24,847 bases of DNA from the NCBI GenBank assembly GCA_050485905.1, contig JBJHCH010000044.1:1-24847 (forward strand). The letters are read 5' to 3'. A program made the position numbers and the translations under genes. The notes beneath the pieces were generated by a model. The model made no database searches, was not told the DNA's origin, and saw only the letters and a program-made list of their open reading frames with translations. Below, one piece after another: positions 1 through 6,512 of the stretch; the first letter of the stretch is position 1; each line of letters opens with the position of its first letter. The DNA is from JAWLCA01 sp050485905. GTDB lineage: Bacteria; Pseudomonadota; Alphaproteobacteria; Rhodobacterales; Rhodobacteraceae.

Positions 1-85
1 CGCGCTTCACGACCATCAGGATCGCCCCGGTGGAGAACCACCAGATGAACAGGGCGACAAGCGCCGCTGTCCAGCCCGAGGCCAT
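1..85 (-). CDS. puhE: PuhE, photosynthetic complex assembly protein (N-terminal fragment)
   Basis: Only the first 28 codons are inside the window; the gene runs off the left edge. The ATG at 85 shares one base with the acsF stop codon (TGATG), which implies translational coupling. The visible peptide starts MASGWTAALVALFIWW and continues as one hydrophobic stretch ending in VVKR, which fits the first membrane helix of PuhE (the DUF3623-type membrane protein). PuhE lies directly after acsF in Rhodobacter-type clusters and affects reaction centre and bacteriochlorophyll levels in Rhodobacter capsulatus. The identification rests on this short peptide plus gene order. Confidence 0.75.
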   Translation of the reverse strand, partial: MASGWTAALVALFIWWFSTGAILMVVKR

Positions 86-1167
86 CAGTAGGCCGGCACG
101 AGGTGCGGCCTTGCAGGCACCTGATGCTTCTTCACCGGGATCAGGTAGAGCCCGGCAAAGGTGAGGCCCGCGCGCAGGGCGGCGGTCTTTGACCTGATCC
201 AGCCGCCCAGACCGCCGCGGGATTTCGCCTCGGCCATGTCGCCCATCGCCACGCGCAGTTTCTTCAGCCCGGCCTCCCAGCGCGGGTTGTCGAGGTCGAT
301 CTCGATGGGGAAGATCTGGCGGCTGATCTCGGATGTCTTTTTCAGCACCTCGCGGTCGTACCAGTCGATGTCGATGCCCAGCGCCTTGTGGAAATGCGGG
401 CGGGCATGGTCGCGCACGCACATCACGCTGAACACGGCCACCAGGAAGAAGCGGATCCACAGCTTGTTGACGAAGCTCTCGGTCAGCTTGGGGTCGGTCT
501 TCATCAGCAGGGCAAAGGCCTCGCCGTGGCTGAACTCGTCGTTGCACCACTGTTCGAACCACTTGAAGATCGGGTGGATCATCTTGTCGGGGTTCGCCTC
601 AAGATGCCGGTAGATGGTGATGTAGCGGGCGTAGCCGATCTTTTCGCTGAGATAGGTGGCGTAGTAGATGAACTTTGGCCGGAAGTAGGTGTATTTCTTG
701 GCCTTGGTCAGGAAGCCGAGGTTCACGGCGATGTTCGCCTCACGCAGGGCGTCGTTGATGAAACCGGCGTGGCGGGCCTCATCGCGGGCCATGTAGTTGA
801 ACAGCTCGCAGATGTCGGGGTTGTTGCCGCGGCGCTTCATCTCCTTGTAGAGCACGCAGCCGGAGAATTCGGCCGTCAGGCTGGAGACCATGAAGTCGAT
901 CAGTTCCTTCTTCAGCTCCGGATCCATCCCCTCCCAGTCGATCTGGTTCCAGGCCTCGGTCTTCTTGAAGTGGCTCTTGTTGGGGTCGGATTTCATCTGC
1001 GCGATCAGCTTGTCCCAATCCTCGCGCACCGGAGAGACGTCGATGCGGTCCATCTCGTCGAAATCGGTGGTGTAGAAGCGGGGGTCGAGCAGCGTTGTCT
1101 CGGCGGCCATGTGGGTGGTTGCAGAGATATCGCCGCGGGGGGGTTTGATGTCGGTCTGGGCGTTCAT
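85..1167 (-). CDS. acsF: O2-dependent Mg-protoporphyrin IX monomethyl ester cyclase, diiron subunit
   Basis: AcsF oxidatively closes the fifth ring (ring E), turning Mg-protoporphyrin IX monomethyl ester into divinyl-protochlorophyllide with O2. The 360-residue length is normal for the family. Two E-x-x-H iron-ligand motifs are visible: E130-ARH133 within ARDEARHAGF, and E211-FSH214 within NDEFSHGEAF, as in ferritin-like diiron oxygenases. The ATG at 1167 overlaps the stop of the upstream small gene by four bases (ATGA) and has a very strong Shine-Dalgarno inside that gene. The downstream puhE start overlaps the acsF stop by one base. Alphaproteobacterial AcsF is known to need the accessory protein BciE, and the overlapping upstream gene is the obvious candidate. 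The O2-independent cyclase BchE is not in this window. Confidence 0.97.
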   Translation of the reverse strand: MNAQTDIKPPRGDISATTHMAAETTLLDPRFYTTDFDEMDRIDVSPVREDWDKLIAQMKSDPNKSHFKKTEAWNQIDWEGMDPELKKELIDFMVSSLTAEFSGCVLYKEMKRRGNNPDICELFNYMARDEARHAGFINDALREANIAVNLGFLTKAKKYTYFRPKFIYYATYLSEKIGYARYITIYRHLEANPDKMIHPIFKWFEQWCNDEFSHGEAFALLMKTDPKLTESFVNKLWIRFFLVAVFSVMCVRDHARPHFHKALGIDIDWYDREVLKKTSEISRQIFPIEIDLDNPRWEAGLKKLRVAMGDMAEAKSRGGLGGWIRSKTAALRAGLTFAGLYLIPVKKHQVPARPHLVPAY

Positions 1168-1460
1168 AGTGCCACCTCCTCGGAGAACGAGAATTCACAC
1201 AGTTCCATCACCTCCAGATCGCCGGTCAGGCGGGTCCAGAGCCGCTCGATCAGGCTCGCGCGGGTGATGGTGGCGGTGCGGTCCTCGATCACGACCTCTC
1301 CATAGGGGGCCATGACCGGGGCACCGTGGACGAGAACCTCATCCCCCGGATGCACCACCGCGCCGTTGTTGAACCGCACATGGGCGTGCAGCGATTCGAA
1401 CTTGTGCGAAACCTCCACCGTGCAGGGGGCGGTCTCCTTCTCTTTCCAGAACAGTCCCAT
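1164..1460 (-). CDS. bciE: Small conserved protein between puhC and acsF, probable cyclase accessory protein BciE
   Basis: This 98-residue protein starts MGLFWKEKETAP and has no membrane segment or signal peptide. Residues about 15-70 look beta-rich (VEVSHKFESLHAHVRF, then NNGAVVHPGDEVLVHG), followed by a likely helix around SLIERLWTRL. From memory, alphaproteobacterial O2-dependent cyclases require a small protein, BciE, encoded just upstream of acsF after puhABC. Size, position and the ATGA overlap with acsF all fit that gene. It would act in the cytoplasm or at the membrane face as a subunit or chaperone of AcsF. I recognise it by context more than by a motif; an unrelated Puh assembly protein is the alternative. 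A GGGAGCC Shine-Dalgarno precedes the ATG. Confidence 0.75.
   Translation of the reverse strand: MGLFWKEKETAPCTVEVSHKFESLHAHVRFNNGAVVHPGDEVLVHGAPVMAPYGEVVIEDRTATITRASLIERLWTRLTGDLEVMELCEFSFSEEVAL
1174..1181 (-). promoter_or_regulatory. Strong ribosome binding site of acsF inside the bciE coding end
   Basis: On the minus strand the sequence reads GAGGAGGT, six bases before the acsF ATG. It is nearly a full match to the 3' end of 16S rRNA and supports the 1167 start. It lies inside the last codons of the upstream gene, so acsF can be translated by reinitiation as well as by independent loading. Confidence 0.85.
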
Positions 1461-1490
1461 TTTTGGCTCCCTTTGTTTTTTGGTCGTCAG

Positions 1491-1958
1491 TCAGTCCAGC
1501 AGCCGGGCGAAGGCCGCTGCATTGTCGGCACCGAAGCCCTGAAGCTCGGTGCGCCATCCGGTCAGGTCGTCGCGCAGGCCCATCCGCCCGTCGGCGAACA
1601 TCACCAGACGGATCGGCGCATCGGTGGCGACGCCATGCTTGTTGCGCTCTCGCACCAGGACGCGCCAGACGCCGGCGATGAAGCCGCCCTGGGTCTCGTC
1701 CAGATCGGCGATCAGGGCGCCGTCGATGTCATAGACCTGTGCCGCGCCCGACATGCTGCCCACCAGCACGATCGGCTTGTCGCGCAGCAGGGGGATGTCA
1801 GAGGGCGGCATCGCGGTCAGCGGCCGGTCGGTCAGCCGCGCCCAGGTCACGATCAGAAGGACGATCACCACCATGGCGAACATCGCGCGCAGCAGCATGC
1901 GCGGGATCATCTCTCGGTCGCGCTTTACCAGCCTTTGTTCGGGGGAAAGGACAGCCAT
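1491..1958 (-). CDS. puhC: PuhC, photosynthetic complex assembly protein
   Basis: The protein is 155 residues from the ATG at 1958, four bases after the puhB stop. It has a charged N-terminus (SPEQRLVKRDRE), then one membrane anchor at about residues 20-40 (MLLRAMFAMVVIVLLIVTWA). A roughly 110-residue soluble, probably periplasmic, domain follows, containing the stretch MSGAAQVYDIDG and ending in AAFARLLD. This layout and the position after puhB match PuhC of Rhodobacter, which is needed for normal reaction-centre/LH1 core complex formation. The frame stays open upstream of 1958, but that extension lies inside puhB and is low-complexity Arg/Pro/Ser, so it is rejected as the start. Confidence 0.88.
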   Translation of the reverse strand: MAVLSPEQRLVKRDREMIPRMLLRAMFAMVVIVLLIVTWARLTDRPLTAMPPSDIPLLRDKPIVLVGSMSGAAQVYDIDGALIADLDETQGGFIAGVWRVLVRERNKHGVATDAPIRLVMFADGRMGLRDDLTGWRTELQGFGADNAAAFARLLD

Positions 1959-1962
1959 GGCC

Positions 1963-2595
1963 CTACTCCGCCGCGATGGCGTCGGGCAGACGCGTGACAA
2001 CGGGTTCCGAGATCCGCGCCTCGGCCGCATCGGCCAGGATCGCGGCGACGCGGGCGGCATCGGGAATGCAGCGCAGCGCCGGCTGGGTCTTCCGCATGTA
2101 CCAGGGCCGGACATGCGGCCAGGTGTTCATGTAGGAAAGTCGCGTCTCACCGATCAGATCGAGCGCGATGGTCCCCGTGCCGCCCTTGCGCAGATCAAGC
2201 GCGGCGTCGCCGATCCAGCGATAGGGCAGGTTCAGTGTCACGGTCAGCGCGGCGCCGATCCGCATGGCGACGCGGCGGTTGGTGATGGTGTAGACGGTGG
2301 CGCGGGCCTGCGCCCAGGCGATGGCGAGCAACAAGGCGCAGGCCACCAGCCCCATGATCAGGAAGGGCGAGCCGATGCGCACAGCCTCCCAGAACGGCAC
2401 CGTGCCGCCCGCGACCACCGCGCGCCAGACGGCGAACAGGATGAAATACCCCGCGACCCAGTAGAGCGAGAGCGATTCCACCGCCAGCCGCCATGTATCG
2501 GGCCGCCCCTGCCAGAGGATCTCTTCTCCCTTCGGCGGCCGTTCCGGCAGGCCGGGGATCGGTTCGACGGCAAAATCGTCGTGTTCGTGTGCCAT
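1963..2595 (-). CDS. puhB: PuhB, reaction centre assembly protein
   Basis: This 210-residue membrane protein follows puhA. The soluble N-terminus (MAHEHDDFAVEPIPGLPERPPKGE) is followed by the conserved-looking EILWQGRPDTW. Hydrophobic segments lie at about residues 45-65 (YWVAGYFILFAVWRAVVAG) and 75-97 (GSPFLIMGLVACALLLAIAW). Next comes a stretch TVYTITNRRVAMRIG, typical of bacterial PH-like domains. PuhB assists reaction-centre assembly in Rhodobacter capsulatus. The ATG at 2595 is preceded by AAGGGAAA. The gene sits 63 bp behind puhA, the widest spacing in the superoperon, with a strong hairpin in between; puhC begins four bases after its stop. Confidence 0.92.
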   Translation of the reverse strand: MAHEHDDFAVEPIPGLPERPPKGEEILWQGRPDTWRLAVESLSLYWVAGYFILFAVWRAVVAGGTVPFWEAVRIGSPFLIMGLVACALLLAIAWAQARATVYTITNRRVAMRIGAALTVTLNLPYRWIGDAALDLRKGGTGTIALDLIGETRLSYMNTWPHVRPWYMRKTQPALRCIPDAARVAAILADAAEARISEPVVTRLPDAIAAE

Positions 2596-2624
2596 ATCCG
2601 TTTCCCTTGTCGTTTTTTGATTTG

Positions 2625-2648
2625 GCCGGGGCGGCGGACCGCCCCGGC
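2625..2648 (-). other. Intercistronic hairpin between puhA and puhB
   Basis: GCCGGGGCGG and CCGCCCCGGC form a perfect 10-bp GC-rich stem around a four-base loop. On the transcribed (minus) strand it lies just after the puhA stop and is followed by an A-rich run (CAAATCAAAAAACG), not a U-run, so it is not a classical intrinsic terminator for this operon. The likely role is to protect the 3' end of a processed lhaA-puhA message or to attenuate read-through, giving more H subunit than assembly factors. That role is inferred. Confidence 0.7.
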
Positions 2649-2658
2649 AAAGGCGGTG

Positions 2659-3438
2659 TCAGCCGAGGATCGGGCCGAGGCGGGAGTCGGAGGCATAGAG
2701 CTTGCCGCCGCCGTAGTAGCCGCTGATCTTGTCTTCCTCGAGGAGCGTCACCTGCTTTGGCGACTTGTTCAGCGGCACGCCCGCGAAATGCTTGCCGAAG
2801 ATCGCGCGGACCTTCACCCGGTCGCCCTTTATCTTGGCGAGCTGCATCGGGATCAGCCGCCGTCCGGTGCCGTGGGTGCCGTCCAGTTCGACCTCCAGGT
2901 AGCGGACCAGCTGCTCTGGCTCGTCGATCCACATGTCGCTGATCCGGCCCACGACGACATCGTCGCCCGCCTGCACCGGCAGGCCGCGCGGGTCGCGCCC
3001 GGCCGAGACATGCAGGTGGTCGGAGCTGGACATCGGGATGATCTTTGGATGGCCCTTGCCGTCCAGTTCCGGCACGTCGGCGCGGTTGGCCCAGCTTGCC
3101 GGGCCGACGCCATCGACCATCGGATCGCCCGTCGGCTCGAACGGGAAGCCGTTGCCGGCTGCCGTCTTGCGGAGCGCCAGATCGCTGCGTGCCTGTCGGT
3201 CGGGGCCGGGCACGGTGACGTCGCCGCGGCCGTGGGGCAGCTTGAAGGTCTTTGGCTTCGGCACCGGGAACGGCCCCTGGTTCGCGGCCGGGCGGCCGTC
3301 GTCATCCTCCAGCGGGTAGCCTTCGCGCATGTTCTCGGTCTGCAGGTGGTAGATCAGCAGCGCGAAGAAGACCCAGAAAAGATAGAGCGACACGGTCGCC
3401 AGATCGTAATGGGCGAAGATGGTTCCGTAGTCAGACAT
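2659..3438 (-). CDS. puhA: Photosynthetic reaction centre H subunit
   Basis: PuhA caps the L/M reaction-centre core on the cytoplasmic face and forms part of the proton path to QB. The 259-residue length is normal. The N-terminus MSDYGTIFAHYDLATVSLY begins a short periplasmic tail and the single membrane helix at about residues 12-32, followed by the typical TENMREGYPLE. A large PRC-barrel-like cytoplasmic domain follows, with motifs such as GRISDMWIDEPEQLVRYLEV and the C-terminal SGYYGGGKLYA. GGAGG stands eight bases before the ATG at 3438. The gene lies 21 bp after lhaA, as in Rhodobacter, where a puhA promoter is known inside the upstream lhaA reading frame; I did not find a convincing one here. 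Confidence 0.98.
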   Translation of the reverse strand: MSDYGTIFAHYDLATVSLYLFWVFFALLIYHLQTENMREGYPLEDDDGRPAANQGPFPVPKPKTFKLPHGRGDVTVPGPDRQARSDLALRKTAAGNGFPFEPTGDPMVDGVGPASWANRADVPELDGKGHPKIIPMSSSDHLHVSAGRDPRGLPVQAGDDVVVGRISDMWIDEPEQLVRYLEVELDGTHGTGRRLIPMQLAKIKGDRVKVRAIFGKHFAGVPLNKSPKQVTLLEEDKISGYYGGGKLYASDSRLGPILG

Positions 3439-3459
3439 CGTTCGGTCCTCCGTAGGGGC

Positions 3460-4899
3460 TCAGGTGGGCAGGTCGGCAAGCCCGATCCTGGCCGTGCCGG
3501 TCGTTGGTGGGGTTGCGGTGGTGGCCCGCCGCACCAGCGGGCCAAGGATGATCAGGGTCAGGAACAGCAATCCGATCTCGATGTGATAGACGACCGAATA
3601 GCCGGTGGCGGCGCTGTTCAGCGCCTCGCCCAGCGCGCCGGAGAGGGCGGCGTGGTTCACCCCGTCGCGGATCGCGCCGCCAAGGAAGATCGACAGCCCC
3701 GCGGCGGTGGCCTGCGCGGCGCCCCAGGCGCCCAGCGCAAGGCCGCGGCCGGCGCGCCCGCCCACAGGCATGGTCATCGCGGCGGTCAGGGTGGCGACGC
3801 CGAACAGGCCTGCGCCAAGGCCGATCAGCGTGGCGCCGGTGTAGAAGATGGCGACGCTGTCCATCGGTGCGGCAAAGATCACGGCGGAAAAGGCGACGAT
3901 CCCGATCAGGATGCCGCGCCCGGCCATGCGATAGGCGCACATCCCGCGCGCCAGCCAGCGGGCTGCCAGGCCAAAGCCCACCAGCGCGCCCGTGGCCCAC
4001 ATCGCGGTCAAGAGCGTGGTGGCCGAGACGGAAAGCCCCAGAACCTCTCCGCCATAGGGTTCCAGCAGCACATCCTGCATGTTGAAGGCCAACGCGCCGA
4101 CCGCGACCACGGCCAGCAGCCGGCCCGCCGTGCCGCCGCGGGAATAATCGGCCCAGGCATCGGCAAAGCGCGGGCGCGGGGCCTCGCGCTCCTCGCGGCT
4201 CATCGGGCGGACACGCTCCTGCTTCCACAGCGCGATCAGGTTCAGGGCGATTGTGACGACCGCCGCGCCCTGCACGACCTGGATCAGCCGCAGGGGCGAG
4301 AAGTCGCGCAACAGCCAGCCGATGATGACGGCAGAGGCGGCCATGCCGATCAGGAACATCACGTAAAGCAGCGCCACGACGCGCGGGCGCGTCTCATCCG
4401 TCGCACGGTCGGAGGCGAGCGCAAGCCCCGCTGTCTGCGTCATGTGCAAGCCCAGCCCCGCCATCAGGAAGGCCAGCGCCGCCAGAACCTCTCCCGCGAA
4501 GGGGACGTGATGGACCGTGTCGCCGCCCAGCACCAGCAGCGCCGAGGGCATCACCGCGAAGCCGCCCATCTGCCAGAGCGAGCCGAACCACAGGTAGGGC
4601 ACGCGCTTCCAGCCGATAGCGGAGCGGTAGGTGTCGGAGCGGAACCCCATCAGCGCGCGGAACGGCGCGATCAGCACCGGCAGGGCGATCATCGCCGCGA
4701 CGATCATCGCGGGCACCGACAGTTCCACGATCATCACCCGGTTCAGCGTGCCCAGCAGCATCACCGTCGCCATGCCCACCGCGACCTGAAACAGCGACAG
4801 CCGCAGAAGCTGGCCCAGCGGCAGCCCCTCGGACGCGGCATCCGCGAAGGGAAGCGCGCGCATCGTCAACTGTTTCAGAAGGCGGGGGCCTGGGATCAT
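3460..4899 (-). CDS. lhaA: LhaA, light-harvesting 1 assembly protein of the PucC/BCD transporter family
   Basis: The 479-residue polytopic protein resembles major facilitator family members, with about 12 hydrophobic segments. Near the N-terminus it has TLNRVMIVELSVPA, a signature shared with the second PucC-like protein in this window, and later MGFRSDTYRSAIGWKRVPY and GAWGAAQATAAGL. LhaA acts in the cytoplasmic membrane and is needed for LH1 assembly, probably by handing pigment or polypeptides to the complex. Its ATG at 4899 overlaps the bchM stop by four bases (ATGA). Gene position between bchM and puhA separates it from pucC proper, which normally sits with the LH2 pucBA genes. Confidence 0.93.
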   Translation of the reverse strand: MIPGPRLLKQLTMRALPFADAASEGLPLGQLLRLSLFQVAVGMATVMLLGTLNRVMIVELSVPAMIVAAMIALPVLIAPFRALMGFRSDTYRSAIGWKRVPYLWFGSLWQMGGFAVMPSALLVLGGDTVHHVPFAGEVLAALAFLMAGLGLHMTQTAGLALASDRATDETRPRVVALLYVMFLIGMAASAVIIGWLLRDFSPLRLIQVVQGAAVVTIALNLIALWKQERVRPMSREEREAPRPRFADAWADYSRGGTAGRLLAVVAVGALAFNMQDVLLEPYGGEVLGLSVSATTLLTAMWATGALVGFGLAARWLARGMCAYRMAGRGILIGIVAFSAVIFAAPMDSVAIFYTGATLIGLGAGLFGVATLTAAMTMPVGGRAGRGLALGAWGAAQATAAGLSIFLGGAIRDGVNHAALSGALGEALNSAATGYSVVYHIEIGLLFLTLIILGPLVRRATTATPPTTGTARIGLADLPT

Positions 4900-5579
4900 G
4901 GGCGAAGCTCCATGGCCTGGCTGATGTAGAAACCCCGGCTGATGCGGGCGACGCGGGACAACTGCCCCGCCACCCCCTGCGCCCTGAGCGCCCGGTCGAT
5001 GCTGGCATCGGCATGGGGCACGATCCGGGGCGAGCGGTCGGAGCGGGGAAAGACCTGCCCGGCCAGCCAGAAGGCGGTCAGGAAGGCGGTCTTTGGCGCG
5101 ATGGTGAAGACGACGGCGGCCTGCGTGCGCCCGGCCAGGCTGGACAGCGCCGCGCCGATATCAGCGGCGCGATAATGGATCAGGCTGTCCATCGCGATGA
5201 CGTAGTCGAACGACCCGTGGCCCCCGTCCAGCATGTCGCCGGCGCGAAAGTTGATCTGCGACACCAGCGTCGCGGGCGTGCGCCGGCGCGCCACCTCCAG
5301 CAGGCTTTCCGAGATGTCCACCGCGACGACCTCCGCCCCGCGCGCGGCCAGTTCCACCGCCATCTGCCCGGCCCCGCAGCCGGCATCCAGCACCCGCGCG
5401 CCACGCAGATCATCCGGCAGGCGCGCCAGCATTGCCGCGCGCATCGCATCGCGCCCCTCGCGCACGGTCTGGCGGATGCGCGACACCGGCGCGTCAGAGG
5501 TCAGCCGCTCCCACGTCTGCGATGCGGTGCGGTCGAAGTAGTGCTCCAGCCGCGCGCGGGTGGTGGCATAGGTGTCCAT
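4896..5579 (-). CDS. bchM: Mg-protoporphyrin IX O-methyltransferase
   Basis: BchM transfers a methyl group from S-adenosylmethionine to the C13 propionate of Mg-protoporphyrin IX, giving the substrate of AcsF. The protein is 227 residues from the ATG at 5579. The class I methyltransferase glycine motif VLDAGCGAG is at residues 63-71, followed by an acidic strand end VVAVDIS at about 84-90, and then FDYVIAMDSLIHY. A TTG lies one codon upstream of the ATG, but the ATG is the better choice: it overlaps the bchL stop by one base (TGATG). The order bchH-bchL-bchM places consecutive steps together, since Mg insertion feeds methylation. Confidence 0.96.
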   Translation of the reverse strand: MDTYATTRARLEHYFDRTASQTWERLTSDAPVSRIRQTVREGRDAMRAAMLARLPDDLRGARVLDAGCGAGQMAVELAARGAEVVAVDISESLLEVARRRTPATLVSQINFRAGDMLDGGHGSFDYVIAMDSLIHYRAADIGAALSSLAGRTQAAVVFTIAPKTAFLTAFWLAGQVFPRSDRSPRIVPHADASIDRALRAQGVAGQLSRVARISRGFYISQAMELRP

Positions 5580-6478
5580 CAATCGAATCCCAGAAGCTCG
5601 AAGATCTCGCGGTCTTCCAACGGCGCGGGCGCCAGCGGTTCGGTCCCGGCCCAGAGCGTTTCGGCCAGCCGGACGTATTCCTTGCGCGCCATGACCACGT
5701 CTTCGTCGGCGTCCATCTCGAACAGGGTCTTCTTCTTCAGTCGCGAGCGGCGGATGGCATCAAAATCGGGCATGTGGGCGAGGCGGTTGAAGCCAACGGT
5801 GCGGCAGTAGCGATCCACCTCGTCGGTGTCCTTGCTGCGGTTGGCCACGCAGCCGGCAAGGCGCACGTTGTAGTTCTTGGCCTTGGCCTGCACCGCCGCG
5901 ATGATCCGGTTCATCGCATAGATGGAATCGAAGTCGTTGGCGGTCACGATCACCGCGCGGTCGGCGTGCTGCAGGGGGGCTGCGAAACCGCCGCAGACCA
6001 CGTCGCCCAGCACGTCGAAGATCACCACGTCGGTGTCTTCCAGCATGTGGTGCTGTTTCAGCAGCTTCACCGTCTGGCCCACGACATAGCCGCCGCAGCC
6101 GGTGCCTGCCGGGGGGCCGCCGGCCTCGACGCATTTCACGCCGTTGAAGCCTTCGTAGACGAAATCCTCGGGCCGCAGTTCCTCGGCGTGGAAATCCACA
6201 TCCTTCAGCGTGTCGATCACCGTGGGCACCAGCCGCCCGGTCAGGGTGAAGGTGCTGTCATGCTTCGGGTCGCAGCCGATCTGCAGAACGCGCTTGCCCA
6301 GCATCGAGAACGCGGCCGACAGGTTGCTGGAGGTGGTCGATTTCCCGATCCCCCCCTTGCCGTAGACGGCGAATACCTTGGCGCCGTCGATCTTCATGCT
6401 GGCGTCCTGATGCACCTGCACGGACCCCTCGCCATCTTGTCCACGCAGGATCGGCGGGTTGCGGTCTAGCGGGCTCAT
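5579..6478 (-). CDS. bchL: Dark-operative protochlorophyllide reductase, iron protein BchL
   Basis: BchL is the NifH-like ATPase that passes electrons to the BchN/BchB catalytic component. The 299-residue protein has the P-loop GKGGIGKS at residues 40-47. The two cysteines expected to bind the [4Fe-4S] cluster at the dimer interface are C128 (GTGCGGYVV) and C162 (GDVVCGGFA); their 34-residue spacing matches characterised BchL proteins. Other NifH-family marks are QIGCDPKHDST and FDVLGDVVCGG. The start at 6478 has an excellent Shine-Dalgarno. It lies 34 bp from the bchH stop, one of the few non-overlapping junctions in the operon. Confidence 0.98.
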   Translation of the reverse strand: MSPLDRNPPILRGQDGEGSVQVHQDASMKIDGAKVFAVYGKGGIGKSTTSSNLSAAFSMLGKRVLQIGCDPKHDSTFTLTGRLVPTVIDTLKDVDFHAEELRPEDFVYEGFNGVKCVEAGGPPAGTGCGGYVVGQTVKLLKQHHMLEDTDVVIFDVLGDVVCGGFAAPLQHADRAVIVTANDFDSIYAMNRIIAAVQAKAKNYNVRLAGCVANRSKDTDEVDRYCRTVGFNRLAHMPDFDAIRRSRLKKKTLFEMDADEDVVMARKEYVRLAETLWAGTEPLAPAPLEDREIFELLGFD

Positions 6479-6483
6479 GCGCG

Positions 6484-6491
6484 CCTCCTTT
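6484..6491 (-). promoter_or_regulatory. Ribosome binding site of bchL
   Basis: The minus strand reads AAAGGAGG five bases before the bchL ATG. This is a near-perfect Shine-Dalgarno in the 34-bp bchH-bchL gap and fixes the start. It is stronger than most sites in the operon, in line with BchL being a dimeric electron donor that could be needed in excess over BchNB (inference). Confidence 0.8.
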
Positions 6492-6512
6492 CATTATGCC
6501 TGGCGGTCCCGG

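Noticed and set aside
2625..2648. The puhA-puhB hairpin as a rho-independent terminator
   Set aside because: On the transcribed strand the stem is followed by an A-rich, not a U-rich, run, and the downstream genes belong to the same functional unit.
1753..4929. A 1058-codon open frame on the plus strand opposite puhC, puhB, puhA and lhaA
   Set aside because: It is antisense to four well-identified genes, and the translation is low-complexity (Arg, Gly, His, Gln, Asp rich) with no family signature. Long antisense frames are expected from GC-rich third positions.
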